A DNA stretch of 64,000 bases, from the NCBI RefSeq assembly GCF_035046505.1, contig NC_089824.1:116261997-116325996 (forward strand), written 5' to 3'. Position 1 is the stretch's first letter, and every line of letters starts with the position of its first letter. This DNA is from Tiliqua scincoides (Eukaryota; Chordata; Lepidosauria; Squamata; Scincidae). Position numbers and translations under genes: made by a program. The notes under the pieces are model-generated. The model was given only the letters and a program-made list of their open reading frames with translations. It had not been told where the DNA came from and ran no database searches. Below are positions 19,838-31,168 of the stretch, piece after piece.

Positions 19838-20520
19838 CTAAGGGTGCACTGCTAGCCGCGCTTTCTTGGGAGGAAGCCCCATTGACTCCAGTGGGTCTTA
19901 CTTCTGAGTAGACAGGCACAGGATGGGTCTTTAAGGCTGCGCTCCTAGCCACACTTACCTGGGAGTAAGCCCCATTTACTATAATGAGACTTACTTCTGA
20001 GTAGGCAGCGATCTGTGGCTGCACTCCTAGCCACGTTTTCCTGGGAGTAAGCCCCATTGACTATAATGGGGCTTACATCTGAGTAGGCACGGCTCTAAGG
20101 CTGCACTCCTAGCCACACTTACCTGGGAGTAAGCCCCATTGAATATAATGAAACTTACTTCTGAGTAGGCAGCGCTCTGAGGCTGCACTCCTAGCCACAT
20201 TTTCCGGGGAGTAAGCCCTATTGACTATAATGAAACTTACTTCTGAGTAGGCAGCGATCTGAGGCTGCACTCCTAGCCACATTTTCCGGGGAGTAAGCCC
20301 TATTGACTATAATGAAACTTACTTCTGAGTAGGCAGCGCTCTGAGGCTGCACTCCTAGCCACATTTTCCGGGGAGTAAGCCCTATTGACTATAATGAAAC
20401 TTACTTCTGAGTAGGCAGCGATCTGAGGCTGCACTCCTAGCCACATTTTCCGGGGAGTAAGCCCTATTGACTATAATGGGGCTTACTTCTCAGTAGTCAG
20501 GCATAGGATGGGGCTGGCTT
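19838..20520. repeat. 82-bp tandem array of a palindromic MITE, upstream of GLUL
   Basis: About eight head-to-tail units of 82 bp, each 'ggctgcactcctagccacat' ... 'gagtaagcc.ctattgacta' ... 'cttacttctgagtaggcagc'. The outer units are diverged and keep the dispersed element's ends ('gacaggcacaggatggg', 'caggcataggatgggg'). The inner units are nearly identical and alternate 'gcgctctg' with 'gcgatctg'. The array begins about 300 bp upstream of the inferred GLUL start. Confidence 0.9.
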
Positions 20521-20813
20521 TGGAGTTAGCCCGCGGTGGGGTCAGGCTGTACTAGGAGTGAACTGTTACACTGAGCTGGGGGGGCTTACTCTTGAGTAAA
20601 GGCATATGTACTGGAGGAGGAGGGGGGGCGGAAATGGTCCTCCTTTTCTTTCTTTCTTTGCTGCCCTGGAGAAGTGCGGCTCTTGAGAACTGGAACTAGT
20701 CCTGCATTACCAAGCAAGGTCCGTGTAAAAACGGGACTTTCCCCACCACCCCAAATGTAAAACCCATCAGTGTTTAAGTGTCTCTTCCCTCCCCCCGGTT
20801 TTCCAGCCTAAGA

Positions 20814-20903
20814 GCCCAATCCTATTATGCATGCCTACTCAGAAGTAAGTTCCATTATAGTCAATGGGGCTTACTCCTAGGTAGGTGTGGATAGGATTGC
20901 AGC
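20814..20903. mobile_element. Palindromic MITE, single copy
   Basis: 'gcccaatcctattatgcatg' to 'gtgtggataggattgcagc' with inner inverted halves 'cagaagtaagttccatta' and 'ggggcttactcctagg'. This is a whole dispersed copy of the unit behind the 19838-20520 array, in opposite orientation. Confidence 0.8.
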
Positions 20904-22289
20904 TTAAGTGTTCCATTCAATGGGCTTTCACAACTTTGCAGCAAGGATTGTGCTTCTAGTTGCAGCTGCCCTGACTCTTCAGTGCCCTTGCTCAGTGCTG
21001 GGTATGTGTGTCCAGTATCGGCTTCCAGCCTATTGAAGTATTTCTGGCCTGTGTGTGTGTTTGGGGGCTACCTTCCTCTTCTGTTTGTAAGGCAGAAGAA
21101 ACGTCTCCAGGGCCAATACAAGGTATATTGTGAACTCCAGTGAGTGGTGTGATTTGCAGATCAGGATGTTCCCTTCCACCATGGACTCCTTGAAGAATTC
21201 CTGGAAAGTGAGTACAGGAGCGGTTCTGGGCCCTTTGCAGAGTGTTGACAGCAGGAGCTGCCTTTGCATAACTTTTTCTGTGTGCGTAGCAGTCAGAGCG
21301 TCCACAGGGGAGCAAAAGGATCTTAAACATGCTGCTGTCCCTCCAAAAAGGCCACCCACTTATACTGAAAAGGAACACACTTGCTAGTTGTAAACGGGTT
21401 TCACAGTAGGAAAGCAAGGGACTGCTTGTAAGCCATTTTCACAATTGCTGGGGGGAGGGGCTATTCATTGGGCATTACTGCTGTCAGGAAGGCCTACTAG
21501 GTCCTTTATGAAATATGTGATCTTTTAAAAAAAAAAGTACAACACAAGTACAGTTTTTGTGTTTAATGTTCTAACTATACATCTTAAACTATAATATACG
21601 AGTGCGACAAACCAATGTTCAATAATATGTGTATCTTGGTACGCGTATTTGTTGAACAGCAGAGGTTGGCTGTAGCTTTCATTAATAAGTGGAGCAGGTA
21701 ACTGAGGCAATTTGCTCTTAGCGCTGTGCATCCTGCAGCAATAGCACAAAAGCTTGAACAGTTTTCTTTGTATGTGCCAGGACAGTCCAGTGGCCGACTG
21801 GGAGAGGTACAAACTGGCAGGAGATACCCCATGCTCATTAGCTAGTTGCTTCTTGCTTCTAGTTGCAACTCCATCCAGTTGCTTCTTGCCCATGTTCCAT
21901 GGAAGAAGGATGGGAAGAACTGACTGACCTTCACCAGCTCTGCTGGCATATCTTGTGAAATAGCCAGCAGAGAGATTGCTGGGAGTGGAAAGGATCCACT
22001 CCCAGAATTTTCCCCTCTGAAAATGGTGGAGGAGGAAGAGAATGGTGATGTGCACATTGGTAAGGTAGCAGGGGGTTAGGTGGTGAAATTTGGGGTGAGT
22101 TTGGGTGGCAGTTTGCCACCTCTATAGTGTGTGCTGTGCTATAATGCTGAAACACAGATACTGTATATCCTTAGAGGGGGAGAACATGGAAACAAAGCCA
22201 TAAAAATATAATGCAGTGTTGTAGGGGAAGGGCAGCCCTACACTGTTCTCCAATCCCCCTTTTAAAAAGTTAACATGAGCAGCTACTGT
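20904..22289. other. Intergenic stretch without recognised gene
   Basis: No splice-flanked conserved coding segment is seen. Overlapping frames at 21030-21417 (-) and 21525-22055 (-) are unlike any protein I know and have no repeat or domain pattern. Confidence 0.45.
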
Positions 22290-22297
22290 ACTTATGG

Positions 22298-22525
22298 CAG
22301 CCATTTTCAGACACCATGCCATGGCACACTGGTGTGCCACAAGTGGTCCACAGATGTGCCTCAGGAATTTGGGGAAAGGTCATTTATTAGTAGGACCAAT
22401 GGGGGATGTGAGCCTCACACTGGCAGCATGGTGTGCCTTGTCAGTTGTCAAAACTTGATGGTGTGCCTTGACAGTTTTAGTCCCTTGTCTGTGTGCCATG
22501 AGTTGAAAAAGGTTGAAAATAGCTG
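22298..22525 (+). mobile_element. hAT-type MITE, 228 bp, with exact 8-bp target duplication
   Basis: Ends 'cagccattttcagac' and 'ggttgaaaatagctg'. Flanked by ACTTATGG on both sides (22290-22297 and 22526-22533). The interior has 'catggcacactggtgtgcca'. An inverted relative is at 50316-50533. Confidence 0.9.
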
Positions 22526-23100
22526 ACTTATGGTAACTGGTAAACATGTTCACTCTTGACTAATGCAAATTCCAGAATGATACCTGCAAAAGAAGAACTA
22601 TGTCTTATGATCATAAATGACAACTGTTCAGTGCACTTATAAACATTACTTTAGTAGATCTTATGTGAGGAACATCAGTTTGCAGATGGGTCTCTGAAAG
22701 AGATGCATGGGTTGTGAGTTCATTGCCAAAGTGAAACTGGAACCATGAACTTCTTGACTTAGACCTTTTACTCTACATCACCTTTCAAAAAATAATTTTT
22801 TGCAAATATCTGAAACTTTTTATTGCTTCAAGTGCTCTTAGGAGATTCAGTACTCAGTGTTAAAATGGGCTTTATGTGATGTACTTATTTCATTTATTTG
22901 TGTGTTGTCTGCAGTGCTCCAGCACCACTTTTGGGACAGTGTTTGGTGTTGTGTAAAATGCCCCAGGGAAGAAGTGCTATATAATACACTTGTTCTTCAT
23001 CTCAATTAAAATGCAGTAAGAATGTGCTGTGACTTTCCAGGGGTGATGTTAGACAGTCAAGTTGGCATCCATTTTGTTTTTGACATCCTATAAAACTTAC

Positions 23101-23187
23101 AGCCTGATCCTAGGCATGTCTACTCAGAAGTAAATCCCATTGTGTCCAATGGAGTTTACTCTGAGGAAAGTTGTTATAGGATTGCCT
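23101..23187. mobile_element. Palindromic MITE, single copy
   Basis: 'agcctgatcctaggcatgtc', 'tcagaagtaaatcccattg' and 'gttataggattgcc' mark a complete but diverged unit of the same family as the GLUL-upstream array. Confidence 0.75.
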
Positions 23188-23248
23188 TATGCCCGAGTTG
23201 TCAGATGTCGACCCAAGATTTTACTCTTCCTTTAGGCATGCCCTAACA

Positions 23249-23602
23249 CAGTGGTCCCCAAACTTTTAAATACTGAGATCCACTTTTTTAAATGACACTC
23301 AGTCGGGACCCTCTTAAGTTTATCAGATTTTTTAAAAAGGAGATCTAGAAAGATTTTTTTTATTTATAACGAATAACCAGAAAAAAGATGCTCAAACATT
23401 TATCTTTCTATATTTATACATGCTTGCAAACTGCAGGAGCTGAACTCTTTGCAGAGTAATTAGCAGCTACAGTATCTGATTTTTGAACAGCCTCAGGATT
23501 TGGAACAATTAGTTATCTGATCTTTCCACCACCCTGTGGCAACCCACCAAAAATCAGGTCACAACCACCAGTAGGTTCTGACCCACAGTTTGGGAACCAC
23601 TA
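23249..23602 (-). mobile_element. hAT-type MITE, 354 bp, with exact 8-bp target duplication
   Basis: Begins 'cagtggtccccaaactttta' and ends 'acagtttgggaaccacta'. CCCTAACA flanks both sides (23241-23248, 23603-23610). The interior 'ggaccctcttaagtttatca' relates it to the 62264-62761 copy on the other strand. Confidence 0.9.
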
Positions 23603-23610
23603 CCCTAACA

Positions 23611-25214
23611 GAATCTGAAGAGAAAACTTGTCCACCTCAAAATTCCTACAAAACTTATGTTTGGGTTCCATATTAGAACCATTGTAGGCCATGCTGAACA
23701 TCTGCAGTAGGTTAAATAATAAAAGTATATGGGCTGGAAGACCACTGATTCAGAGCTTGCCTTGACTACAAACTGTCACATTTTTCTATCTTCGCCATGT
23801 ATTTGGTATATGGGAACAATGATACTGGCTTGCTCTTGCAGACCCAGGCTAATCCAATTTTTTTTTTTTTTAATTCAGAAGGTGACAGATTCTAACTAGG
23901 CATTTTGAGAAACTGAAGGCTGTTCACATGTTATTCTATGCACAAAAAATGTCCATTCCTATTCCTAGGTATAGCTGTGTGCAACTTGAATGGGTATCTG
24001 AATTCATTTTTTGCAGATCAACAACAAGTACAATGTACATAAATTGTTCCTGCACTGAACTGAACATGTGAATAAGTGTACCCAGTTACAGGTTAATGAT
24101 GTTGGTACATGGATGTGCCTAGGTATAGTTTGACATGTGAAAAGTCCTTGAGTCTCATTCAGTTCCCTGAATAAGGTTCTACTATCATAGTTAATCTCTT
24201 CAGATGGGTCAGAAGCCTGAGATACAAGCAAGGCAATTAATCTCCTTCTACTAACAGTGGTTGTCTAGCCAGTACAGCTATGGGGGTAGGCCTATCATTG
24301 ATAGAGCATAGAACAAATACAAGTTAAAAAAAAGAGAGAGAGAGAGAGAGGCAGGATGATACACCCACTTAAGTACAAAGGCAAAGGGAGTTCAAAATAT
24401 ATCTCTACCGGTTAGTTCAACTTCTAATTGAGGTGGTTGACTTGTATCTGAGCTGTATTTGTTCAGAGGCTCATGTGTCTGAATGCTTCTGGTAAAGAAA
24501 CAGAATTCAGAGGTAACTTTGTTTGTAAACAGAACCTCAAATTACAGGTTAAAGCTGAACTGGTAGAGTTGGTAAAAAAACTGATACATTGTATGGCAGA
24601 ATTTGAGAAAAACTTTATCAGGGGGTACAAAGTTTCTTTTGGACTCCTTTGCAAAGGGGGAGTGGTGAAAGGAAGGCAGTGATGGGTGAGCAGAATAGAA
24701 TGGGTGCAGGGAGGGGCAAAACAGGGTGGGGGGAAGGTAGAGGCAGCTGGAAAGTCTTTGGAAAAGGGGGGACAGCTGGAAAAGTCTTTGGAGCCCAGGT
24801 TTACCCACCCATGTAGCATCAGCAGCTAATACAGTAATACAGAAAACCAAACACACTCCTAGGTCTCTCTAAAATCTTTTAAATACAGAAAATCATGTAG
24901 AAAATTAGCATCATATTAAGTTCACACTAGAATGGAAAGTGTCCTGTGAGTACCAAAACTTGCTTCTGTGGCAATTGTAGCCCAATAGCTGTGTCCCTGA
25001 GCTCCTGTACACTCCTTCATGACAAGCAGATCAACAAGCCAAAGAGCTACTGTAGCAGGCCAGTTTCCTCCCAGATTTGACACTGTGTCAAGGAGTGTCA
25101 TGTATGCATTCCTCGGCCCAGCATATGTGGCTTGCCAGTAGCTGCAGCTACATACTTGTGGTAGTGTCCCCAGCATCCTGTACAGACAACAAATCTGAGT
25201 AAATAGGAAAATGT
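23611..25214. other. Intergenic stretch without recognised gene
   Basis: A T-run at about 23859-23871 and an (AG)n tract at 24330-24351. Two near-copies of 'agctggaaa.gtctttgga' lie at 24749 and 24775. No protein family was recognised in the frames here. Confidence 0.45.
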
Positions 25215-25345
25215 AAGAAGAAATTTCTGGGTCCCTCCTTTGACTTCTGGGCCCCCTTTTTGACTGTGGGCCTGGGTACAAATTATGGCTTTTACCCCCC
25301 TCTCCTAGGCCCTGTTGTATGGGCCTTGCTCTTTATAGACTGTAC
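25215..25345. repeat. Dispersed repeat fragment, copy A
   Basis: 'gggccccctttttgactgtg', 'gggtacaaattatggctttt' and 'cccctctcctaggccctg' recur at 34235-34330. Origin unknown. Confidence 0.55.
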
Positions 25346-26104
25346 TGAGCAAGAGAGAGAAGGCAGATGTTTGTTGGTTACGGTAATGTACACCAACTGC
25401 TCAAAGATGGTAGAACTGTGGAGCTTTGAATGTGTTGGGATTATCTTGGTTAGGGGTCCCCAGATGTTCAACTGCCCAGGCCACGTCACTCAATCTTGTT
25501 CTTATGTGGGCTGGAGCAGATCAATTATAGAAAATAAAACATACATTTTGTACAGAAGTCTGAGAGTGTTCACAATAGAATAAAAATATTTGTACCTGTG
25601 TTGGCTGTTGCTGGACCCTCAGAAGAAAAGTGGGGGTCTTCGGCCACACTTGAGGAGGATTTTTAGAAATTTCAAATTAGTTTCAGATATTTCAGGAAGT
25701 GTTTTAAACCACTACAACATCAGGGTCCCAAATCCATGGTTGAATTTGGGGCCAAATTCAAAGATCTTCTGTGGACATAGCTTAAGAAGTATTCAAAAGT
25801 TGACACAGTGGAAAAGGTAGTGAAGTTATTTGGGCAAAATCAACTGTGTTACCAAATACCAAGGGAAATTATAGTGACAATGAAAGACATAGCACCAGAA
25901 ACCTCGACTCATGGTGCTGAAATTATAGGTCAGCTTGATGAACAAAGAGGGACATTGGTTCAGATCTTCATAGTATGAAGGAGATAAAAACCCCAGGCCC
26001 CCCCCCCCCGTTTTCTCTAAAATGAGAGAAGGTGTACATTAAAGGATTCCATAAAGGATTATGGAGGGTTCTACCAGCTGTTCGTAGAACAATTATTGTA
26101 ATAA

Positions 26105-26208
26105 ACTCATTTTACTATGGAACTTTGTAAGCCGCCTTGGGTGTTTGCTTCAGCATGGGGAAAGGCAGGATACAAATCTCTCAAATAATTAAATAAAATT
26201 AAATTCTG
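26105..26208 (+). mobile_element. CR1/SINE 3' tail
   Basis: 'gtaagccgccttgggtgttt' followed by 'ggggaaaggcaggatacaaat' and an A-rich 'aataaaattaaat' end, a common squamate retroposon tail. Confidence 0.6.
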
Positions 26209-26247
26209 TGTAAGGGATAGGCTGTTTCTTCAAAAGGCTTCTAAAAC

Positions 26248-26332
26248 CAAAATCCTGTACACACATTCCTGGGAGTAAGCGCTACTGAATGCAGTGGGAC
26301 TTGCTTCTGAGTAGACAGGCATAGGCCTGTGC
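26248..26332. mobile_element. Palindromic MITE, single copy
   Basis: 'aaaatcctgtacacacattcc', 'tgggagtaagcgctactgaa' and 'cttctgagtagacaggcata' form a complete unit of the 'agtaagtcccattga' family. It abuts the L1 fragment that follows. Confidence 0.75.
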
Positions 26333-26337
26333 CTATA

Positions 26338-27150
26338 TTTAGGAAATTATATTTGGAAATATAATATAAAATTTATTAGAGCAACAAATTTTAAAGAAAA
26401 TGTATCTAAAATGTTTTATAGATGGTACATGACACCAGTAAAACTGGTAAAAATGAATCAGAACATATCAAAAAATTGTTGGACGTGTAAATGTGTAGAA
26501 GGGACATTTTATCATATGCGGTGGACACGTAAAAAAAAAATGCAAATATATTGGAAAATGGTAAGGAATCCAATACAAGAGATAGTTGGAATTACGATAT
26601 CGCTGAAACCAGAGTTAATTTTGCTTAATATTACCTTAGATATTGTAGATAAAGAAAATGATGTGTATTTAGTTACTATGATATTAACTGCTGCAAGGAT
26701 TTTATATGTTAGATACTGGAAAGATATTAAAATTCCAATGAAAGATGAATTAATAGAGAAAATAATGAATGTGGCGGAAATGGATAGGCTTACAGAAATT
26801 TTGAATCAATAGCGCAAACCGACACAGATAGAGCAATGGAGACCATTCTATGCTTGGTTGAAAATGAAGTTGTAGTTGTATAAGATAGGGCATTTAGATG
26901 AATATATTGTATACATGATATATTATACAGGATATGATATGATAGATAAATGATATTAAGAGGCTAAACTAGAAGAGGAACAAGATTAGAAGATATGTAT
27001 TGATTTAGATATATTGATATGATTGCTTGCATCCTCCAACTGTGTGTGTGTGTGTGTGTTGTGTATTGAGTTTGTGTTTGTTGTGTGTTTTTTTATATTT
27101 GTTGTTTGTTTTTATTTTGGGAAAATAATAAAAAAAATTTTTTAAAAAGC
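26338..27150 (+). mobile_element. L1 LINE 3' end with ORF2 C-terminus
   Basis: Frame 26411-26812 encodes MFYRWYMTPVKLVKMNQNIS, then CWTCKCVEGTFYHMRWTRKK and ITISLKPELILLNITLDIVD, the terminal part of L1 ORF2 with its degenerate CxxC...H finger (W-T-C-K-C...F-Y-H-M). It stays open to a terminal stop after MDRLTEILNQ. A 3' UTR with a GT-rich tract (27040-27110) and an A/T-rich end near 27150 follows. The copy is 5' truncated. Confidence 0.85.
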
Positions 27151-28550
27151 AATGAGGATACAAAGAAAAGTCATACCTGTGGCTTTGTCTTGGTAAACGC
27201 AATGTACAGGGAGCCAGTACAATAGTTAAAGACAAAACTGTCTTGGGAATGCTGCACATCTGTGTCTTATCTGTGTGATCAAATCAGACCTGCTCTCTGA
27301 GCAGGACATAGTGCCTGAAATGGTCTTTGAAATCAAAGGTGTGAGAAAGATACCTTTGGATGCCACAGTTGCCAGGTTTGCTCTGGAAAGGGGAGAGTTC
27401 TGTGTGAAATTGTTGTTATGAATGACCAGTTAATCAAGGAGCCCATAGTGGAGAAGAAAGTGGGACTTTTTTGTAGGAGTCTCTCCCCCAATCCCATTAA
27501 AGAGGAATTTTATTTCCTGATTAAAACAGGTGGGATTTTAGAATCTTCTCTCCGTGTTCTGTGAGGGCATTTGCAAGAAGAGCAAGTAGGTGATAGTTAT
27601 CTCTGACCTGATTTTCCCCAACTCCCTTATCCATATATCCTCCCCCAAGCACCCCACTCCTCTGTACATACATATTCGTTGCTTGAAGAAAACAAGCATA
27701 TAAAGAATGACTCATCAGTACAGGTGAGGCTCACCAGGGTGCCCTCACCTCCCCATCAACTGGCCTTTGGTTGTGGGCCAGTTCACCTGTCTCCCCTTCT
27801 TGTAAATGAAAACCTCCCTCCATACATAGATAAAAGCTGCATCCATGGAGAGAACTTCCCCAAAATCTTGAAGGCTGGTCTCTCACCCATGGGGAGTGTG
27901 GAGGATGGGCATTTGTTGGTGGTCTTTTCATCACTCAGAGATCTTTTCATCAACTAGATCTAACTAGAACTGTGTTGATAATTATGATTTAGGACAAATA
28001 ACTTCTGAGTTTGTAACACTGTGTGTTTACCATATTTATGTAGAGACACAACATATAGCATGTGGTATTAGGAATGAAACTCTTACATGGATGGTGGCAT
28101 GGAGTAAACTAACAGGCACATTATAGAAACCATATTATTATGGAATGCTTAAAGATCATTATAAATGTCTGTTCAGACAAAGGACATATGGCATTCTGGC
28201 TATATCTTCTGCAGCAAGGAGGTTGTTGTTCAACAGGACATACACAGTGTTCAAAGAGAGAAAGTTTAGAGAGTGAATTTGAAGAGCATCTTGTAGCTGT
28301 AGTACCTCAATGTTTTGGTACTTAAAAGGGAAAGGAAACTCTTTTTGGAACGTGCAGTGTCAAAGTTCCTTCAACTTGTAGGAAAGCAGAGGAAAGCTTT
28401 AAACTTCAGTGTAGCTTTTGAGCCTACCCAAATGTCCTGTCTTCTTTCTCTAACAAATTAAATAACCTCATAACCCTAAGCATGTATCTGTGACACTTAA
28501 CCTCTTGTAAAGGTGATTGAGATATGAGCTTCTTAGGATATTCTAAATGC
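27151..28550. other. Intergenic stretch without recognised gene
   Basis: Non-repetitive to the eye. The frames at 27679-27957 (+) and 27731-27934 (-) overlap each other and match nothing I know. Confidence 0.45.
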
Positions 28551-28555
28551 TAAGT

Positions 28556-28697
28556 CTTGCAGCTTAATCCTATATGTGTTTGTTCAGAAGTAAATCTCAT
28601 TAGAGTCAGTGGAGTGTCTTTTAGGTAACCTTTACCTGGGAGTAAGTCCCACGGAACTCAATGGGGCTTCTGAATAGACATGTCTAGGATTGCACTT
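28556..28697. mobile_element. Palindromic MITE, expanded (one and a half units)
   Basis: 'agcttaatcctatatgtgtt', 'cagaagtaaatctcattaga', then 'acctgggagtaagtcccacg' and 'gacatgtctaggattgca'. The core is present twice, as if a second insertion or slippage enlarged one copy. Confidence 0.65.
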
Positions 28698-29319
28698 CTA
28701 TTGTTCACTTAGGAGCCTTCAAGTGTGATGAAACAGCTATACTGAAAGTCATTGTCAGAAATAAGACTGCCTGTGTGATAACTCCATTAGCACCAAATTC
28801 CACAGTTCAATATAATTATGACTTTCCCACCAATCACATGTTTGCTGCACAATCGTATGCATGCTTGTTCTGAAATAAATGTATTGTAACTTACATTGTC
28901 TGCATTTATTGACACTTGCTCCCTAATAAGTGTGTTTAGAGTTATAAGTTTATTGGGAAATAAAGCAGAACATTTGTACTGTCTTGGCCTTCTCAAGGCA
29001 TGCTGAATAGCTAGACTGAAAAGGTCGGAGTTAACCCTTCTTACCTCCTACTTTGAGAACTCTAGAGGTCTCTGTACATTTTCAAGCTTTTAGCTGAGAG
29101 CAGGTACTATACCTTAAATGTCTTAGAGGAGCCGCAAAAGAGGAATGGTCTGTCTAGTTTGATCCACTAGAGTGATTTGTACCCAGATTCTGACCAGAAC
29201 TGTAAAAGTGGGGAGGTATTGCATTTTTTCTCACAGGTGAAGGGTTCAAATGCAAGCAGACCCAGTGACATAGGTTTGGGACACTAAGTATATATCCACC
29301 AATTCACTTATCCACAGAT

Positions 29320-29485
29320 CAGGTCCATGAGGCCCCCCACATGTGCCCTCCATGCACTCCATCAGAGAGTCTTCTGATCCCAGCGGAGGCCACACACATC
29401 TGTCCATGGTCTTTGCTGGGCTCAGACTGAGCCCTATGGTCAAAAAAAGTCAAGTCCACTTTTTTCACAAAACCAAAAGTGATAT
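29320..29485. repeat. Dispersed repeat, copy A
   Basis: 'cccagcggaggccacacaca', 'gctgggctcagactgagccc' and 'aaccaaaagtgatattttta' recur at 42975-43150. The two copies are clearly related, but the family is not known to me. Confidence 0.6.
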
Positions 29486-29539
29486 TTTTAATGCCATATA
29501 AGGCATTAGGAGGCCTGGGGAAGCCCTCAGTGGCTCTGG

Positions 29540-29958
29540 GAGGGAGAGATGGAAGGAGGCCTCAGAAGGCGAGGAACACTATGGGGGAATGTGCAGAGCA
29601 AGAGGGTTGAGAGAGGGGGATGCTGCTGAGGCTTTGGGAGAGCCCAGTTATCATTTGGGCTGCCCTTCCAGCAGTGCCACTTCTGCCAAGGCATCACTTC
29701 ACAGAGCATTTCTCAGCTGCTAAGTGACAACGTGGCGGAAGCAATGGTACTGAAATGGTGCTACATTGGGCTCTCCCATATTGTGAAAATATGTGATCAA
29801 GATTTGCATATTTTCTTGTCATTTGCAGCTAATGAGTTCCTAGGTGCTTATTTCTGGCTGTTTAATGACATCACTTTCTACTTAATGACATTGCTTAACA
29901 GTACTTAGCAGACATCACTATTCGAGCTGCTGTATGAAATGAGTTTGATACTCCTGAC
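29540..29958 (-). mobile_element. hAT-type MITE (CAGGAGTATCAAACTCATTTC end)
   Basis: The right end 'gaaatgagtttgatactcctg' is the reverse complement of a typical hAT start. The interior ('gagagcccagttatca', 'gcagctaatgagttcctag') recurs in reverse orientation at 49536-49960. The left limit is not sharp. Confidence 0.65.
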
Positions 29959-29964
29959 TCAAAT

Positions 29965-30125
29965 TCATGGAACCTAGATCTTGCAATGGCTATAAGAACT
30001 AAATGGAACTCCCTTTTTCAGAGGAAATATACATCTAATTCTGGGTTGTTATCTCTTGCCTATAGATGCTGGACAAGATGGACTCTTGGTCTGATTGTGC
30101 GAGGCAATTCTTATGACTACATAAC
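29965..30125 (+). mobile_element. Dispersed squamate repeat ending 'ggtctgatt...cttatgac'
   Basis: 'gatgctggacaagatggact', 'ggtctgattgtgcgaggca' and 'attcttatgac' match a high-copy family seen also at 41540-41700. Class uncertain (probably a retroposon). Confidence 0.5.
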
Positions 30126-30949
30126 TACCAGTGTGTCTGCTTGAGCTTGTTCCATTTACCCCAAGTCCCCTAGGAATGGAGTCATCCTGTCTCTCCTTCA
30201 AGTCTCTTGGCCCTTAGAATGAATGAAACCCTGCTTTGTTCGGCTCCAGATTTTGGGTCCATCTGCAGTAGTTGCTTATTTCACAGTAGAGACAAACTAT
30301 TATTCAAACAAGTTCATATCTGGTCGCTTGAACCTAATTGTCCAACGAGGGGAGAAATTGGATTGGGGGCAATGTAGAGAAGGAAAGAACAAATTATTTT
30401 AATTATTTGTACTTCAGATTAATGAGTGTGGCCTTGGAGGTTGTCTGGCACAAAACATACTCCAGAAAACTTAGTTTGGAGACCATATTCCAGGTTAATT
30501 TGGTTGTGTTTATAGTCCAAATATGAGTCTTTTTTCAACAGACTGCAGTCATGAGCATAGTATCACCTACATACAGAAGAATTTTTTTTAATTGCACATA
30601 GAGCACTTTAATAAGTGAAGTGTTTTACAATCTTTTTTCTTGTTTGAGCTCACAATAAAGCATTGGGAGACCCTACTTATATTTCTATATTTATACGCAG
30701 CTGGACAGTGAGAGGGAAGTTGTTTACACAGGTAACCTGAAAATTTGGTCACTTCAACGTCCTGGGCTTTGACAGTGGTACAGCTGCATCAGTCTTGCAT
30801 TTGCTTGCGTTAACTAGTGCCTCTTCTGCTATCCAAGCTGTCAGGCTTCCCTCCAGCTAGTGCAGGGAAAAGACACTTCACCACCACTAGTGTGGACAAC
30901 ATGCAGCTGTGTGGTCATGTCCCTTTTGGAATTTAGTCTTCTGAAAACC

Positions 30950-31168
30950 AGGATGGAGCTCAGAAGTTGGACTTAGACCTGAAAGAGCCAAGTTCAAATT
31001 CTCACTCAGCCATGGACCTTCCTGGGTGACCTCGGGCCAGTCACTCACTCTCAGCCTTACCTACCTCACAGGATTGTTGTGAGGACAAAAGGAGGGGAAG
31101 GACTATGTACACCATCCCGAGCTCCTTGGAGGAAGGGCGGTATAAAAATGTGGGAAAACTAAATAATT
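30950..31168 (+). mobile_element. tRNA-headed MIR/CORE-like SINE
   Basis: A degenerate B-box (agttcaaattc) is followed by 'ctgggtgacctcgggccagt', 'cactcactctcagcctta', 'cctcacaggattgttgtgag' and a tail 'gaagggcggtataaaaat'. The order and spacing are those of a MIR-type SINE in squamate form. Confidence 0.8.

Noticed and set aside
19389-19841. Overlapping frames of 119-150 codons in the GC-rich GLUL promoter region
   Set aside because: They are explained by the CpG-rich composition. There is no domain, no splice context, and they lie over the promoter and first exon of GLUL.
19617-20057. 146-codon minus-strand frame with repeated SEVSLIIVNGAYSQVS-type motifs
   Set aside because: The repeats are the translated 82-bp MITE array, not a repeat protein.
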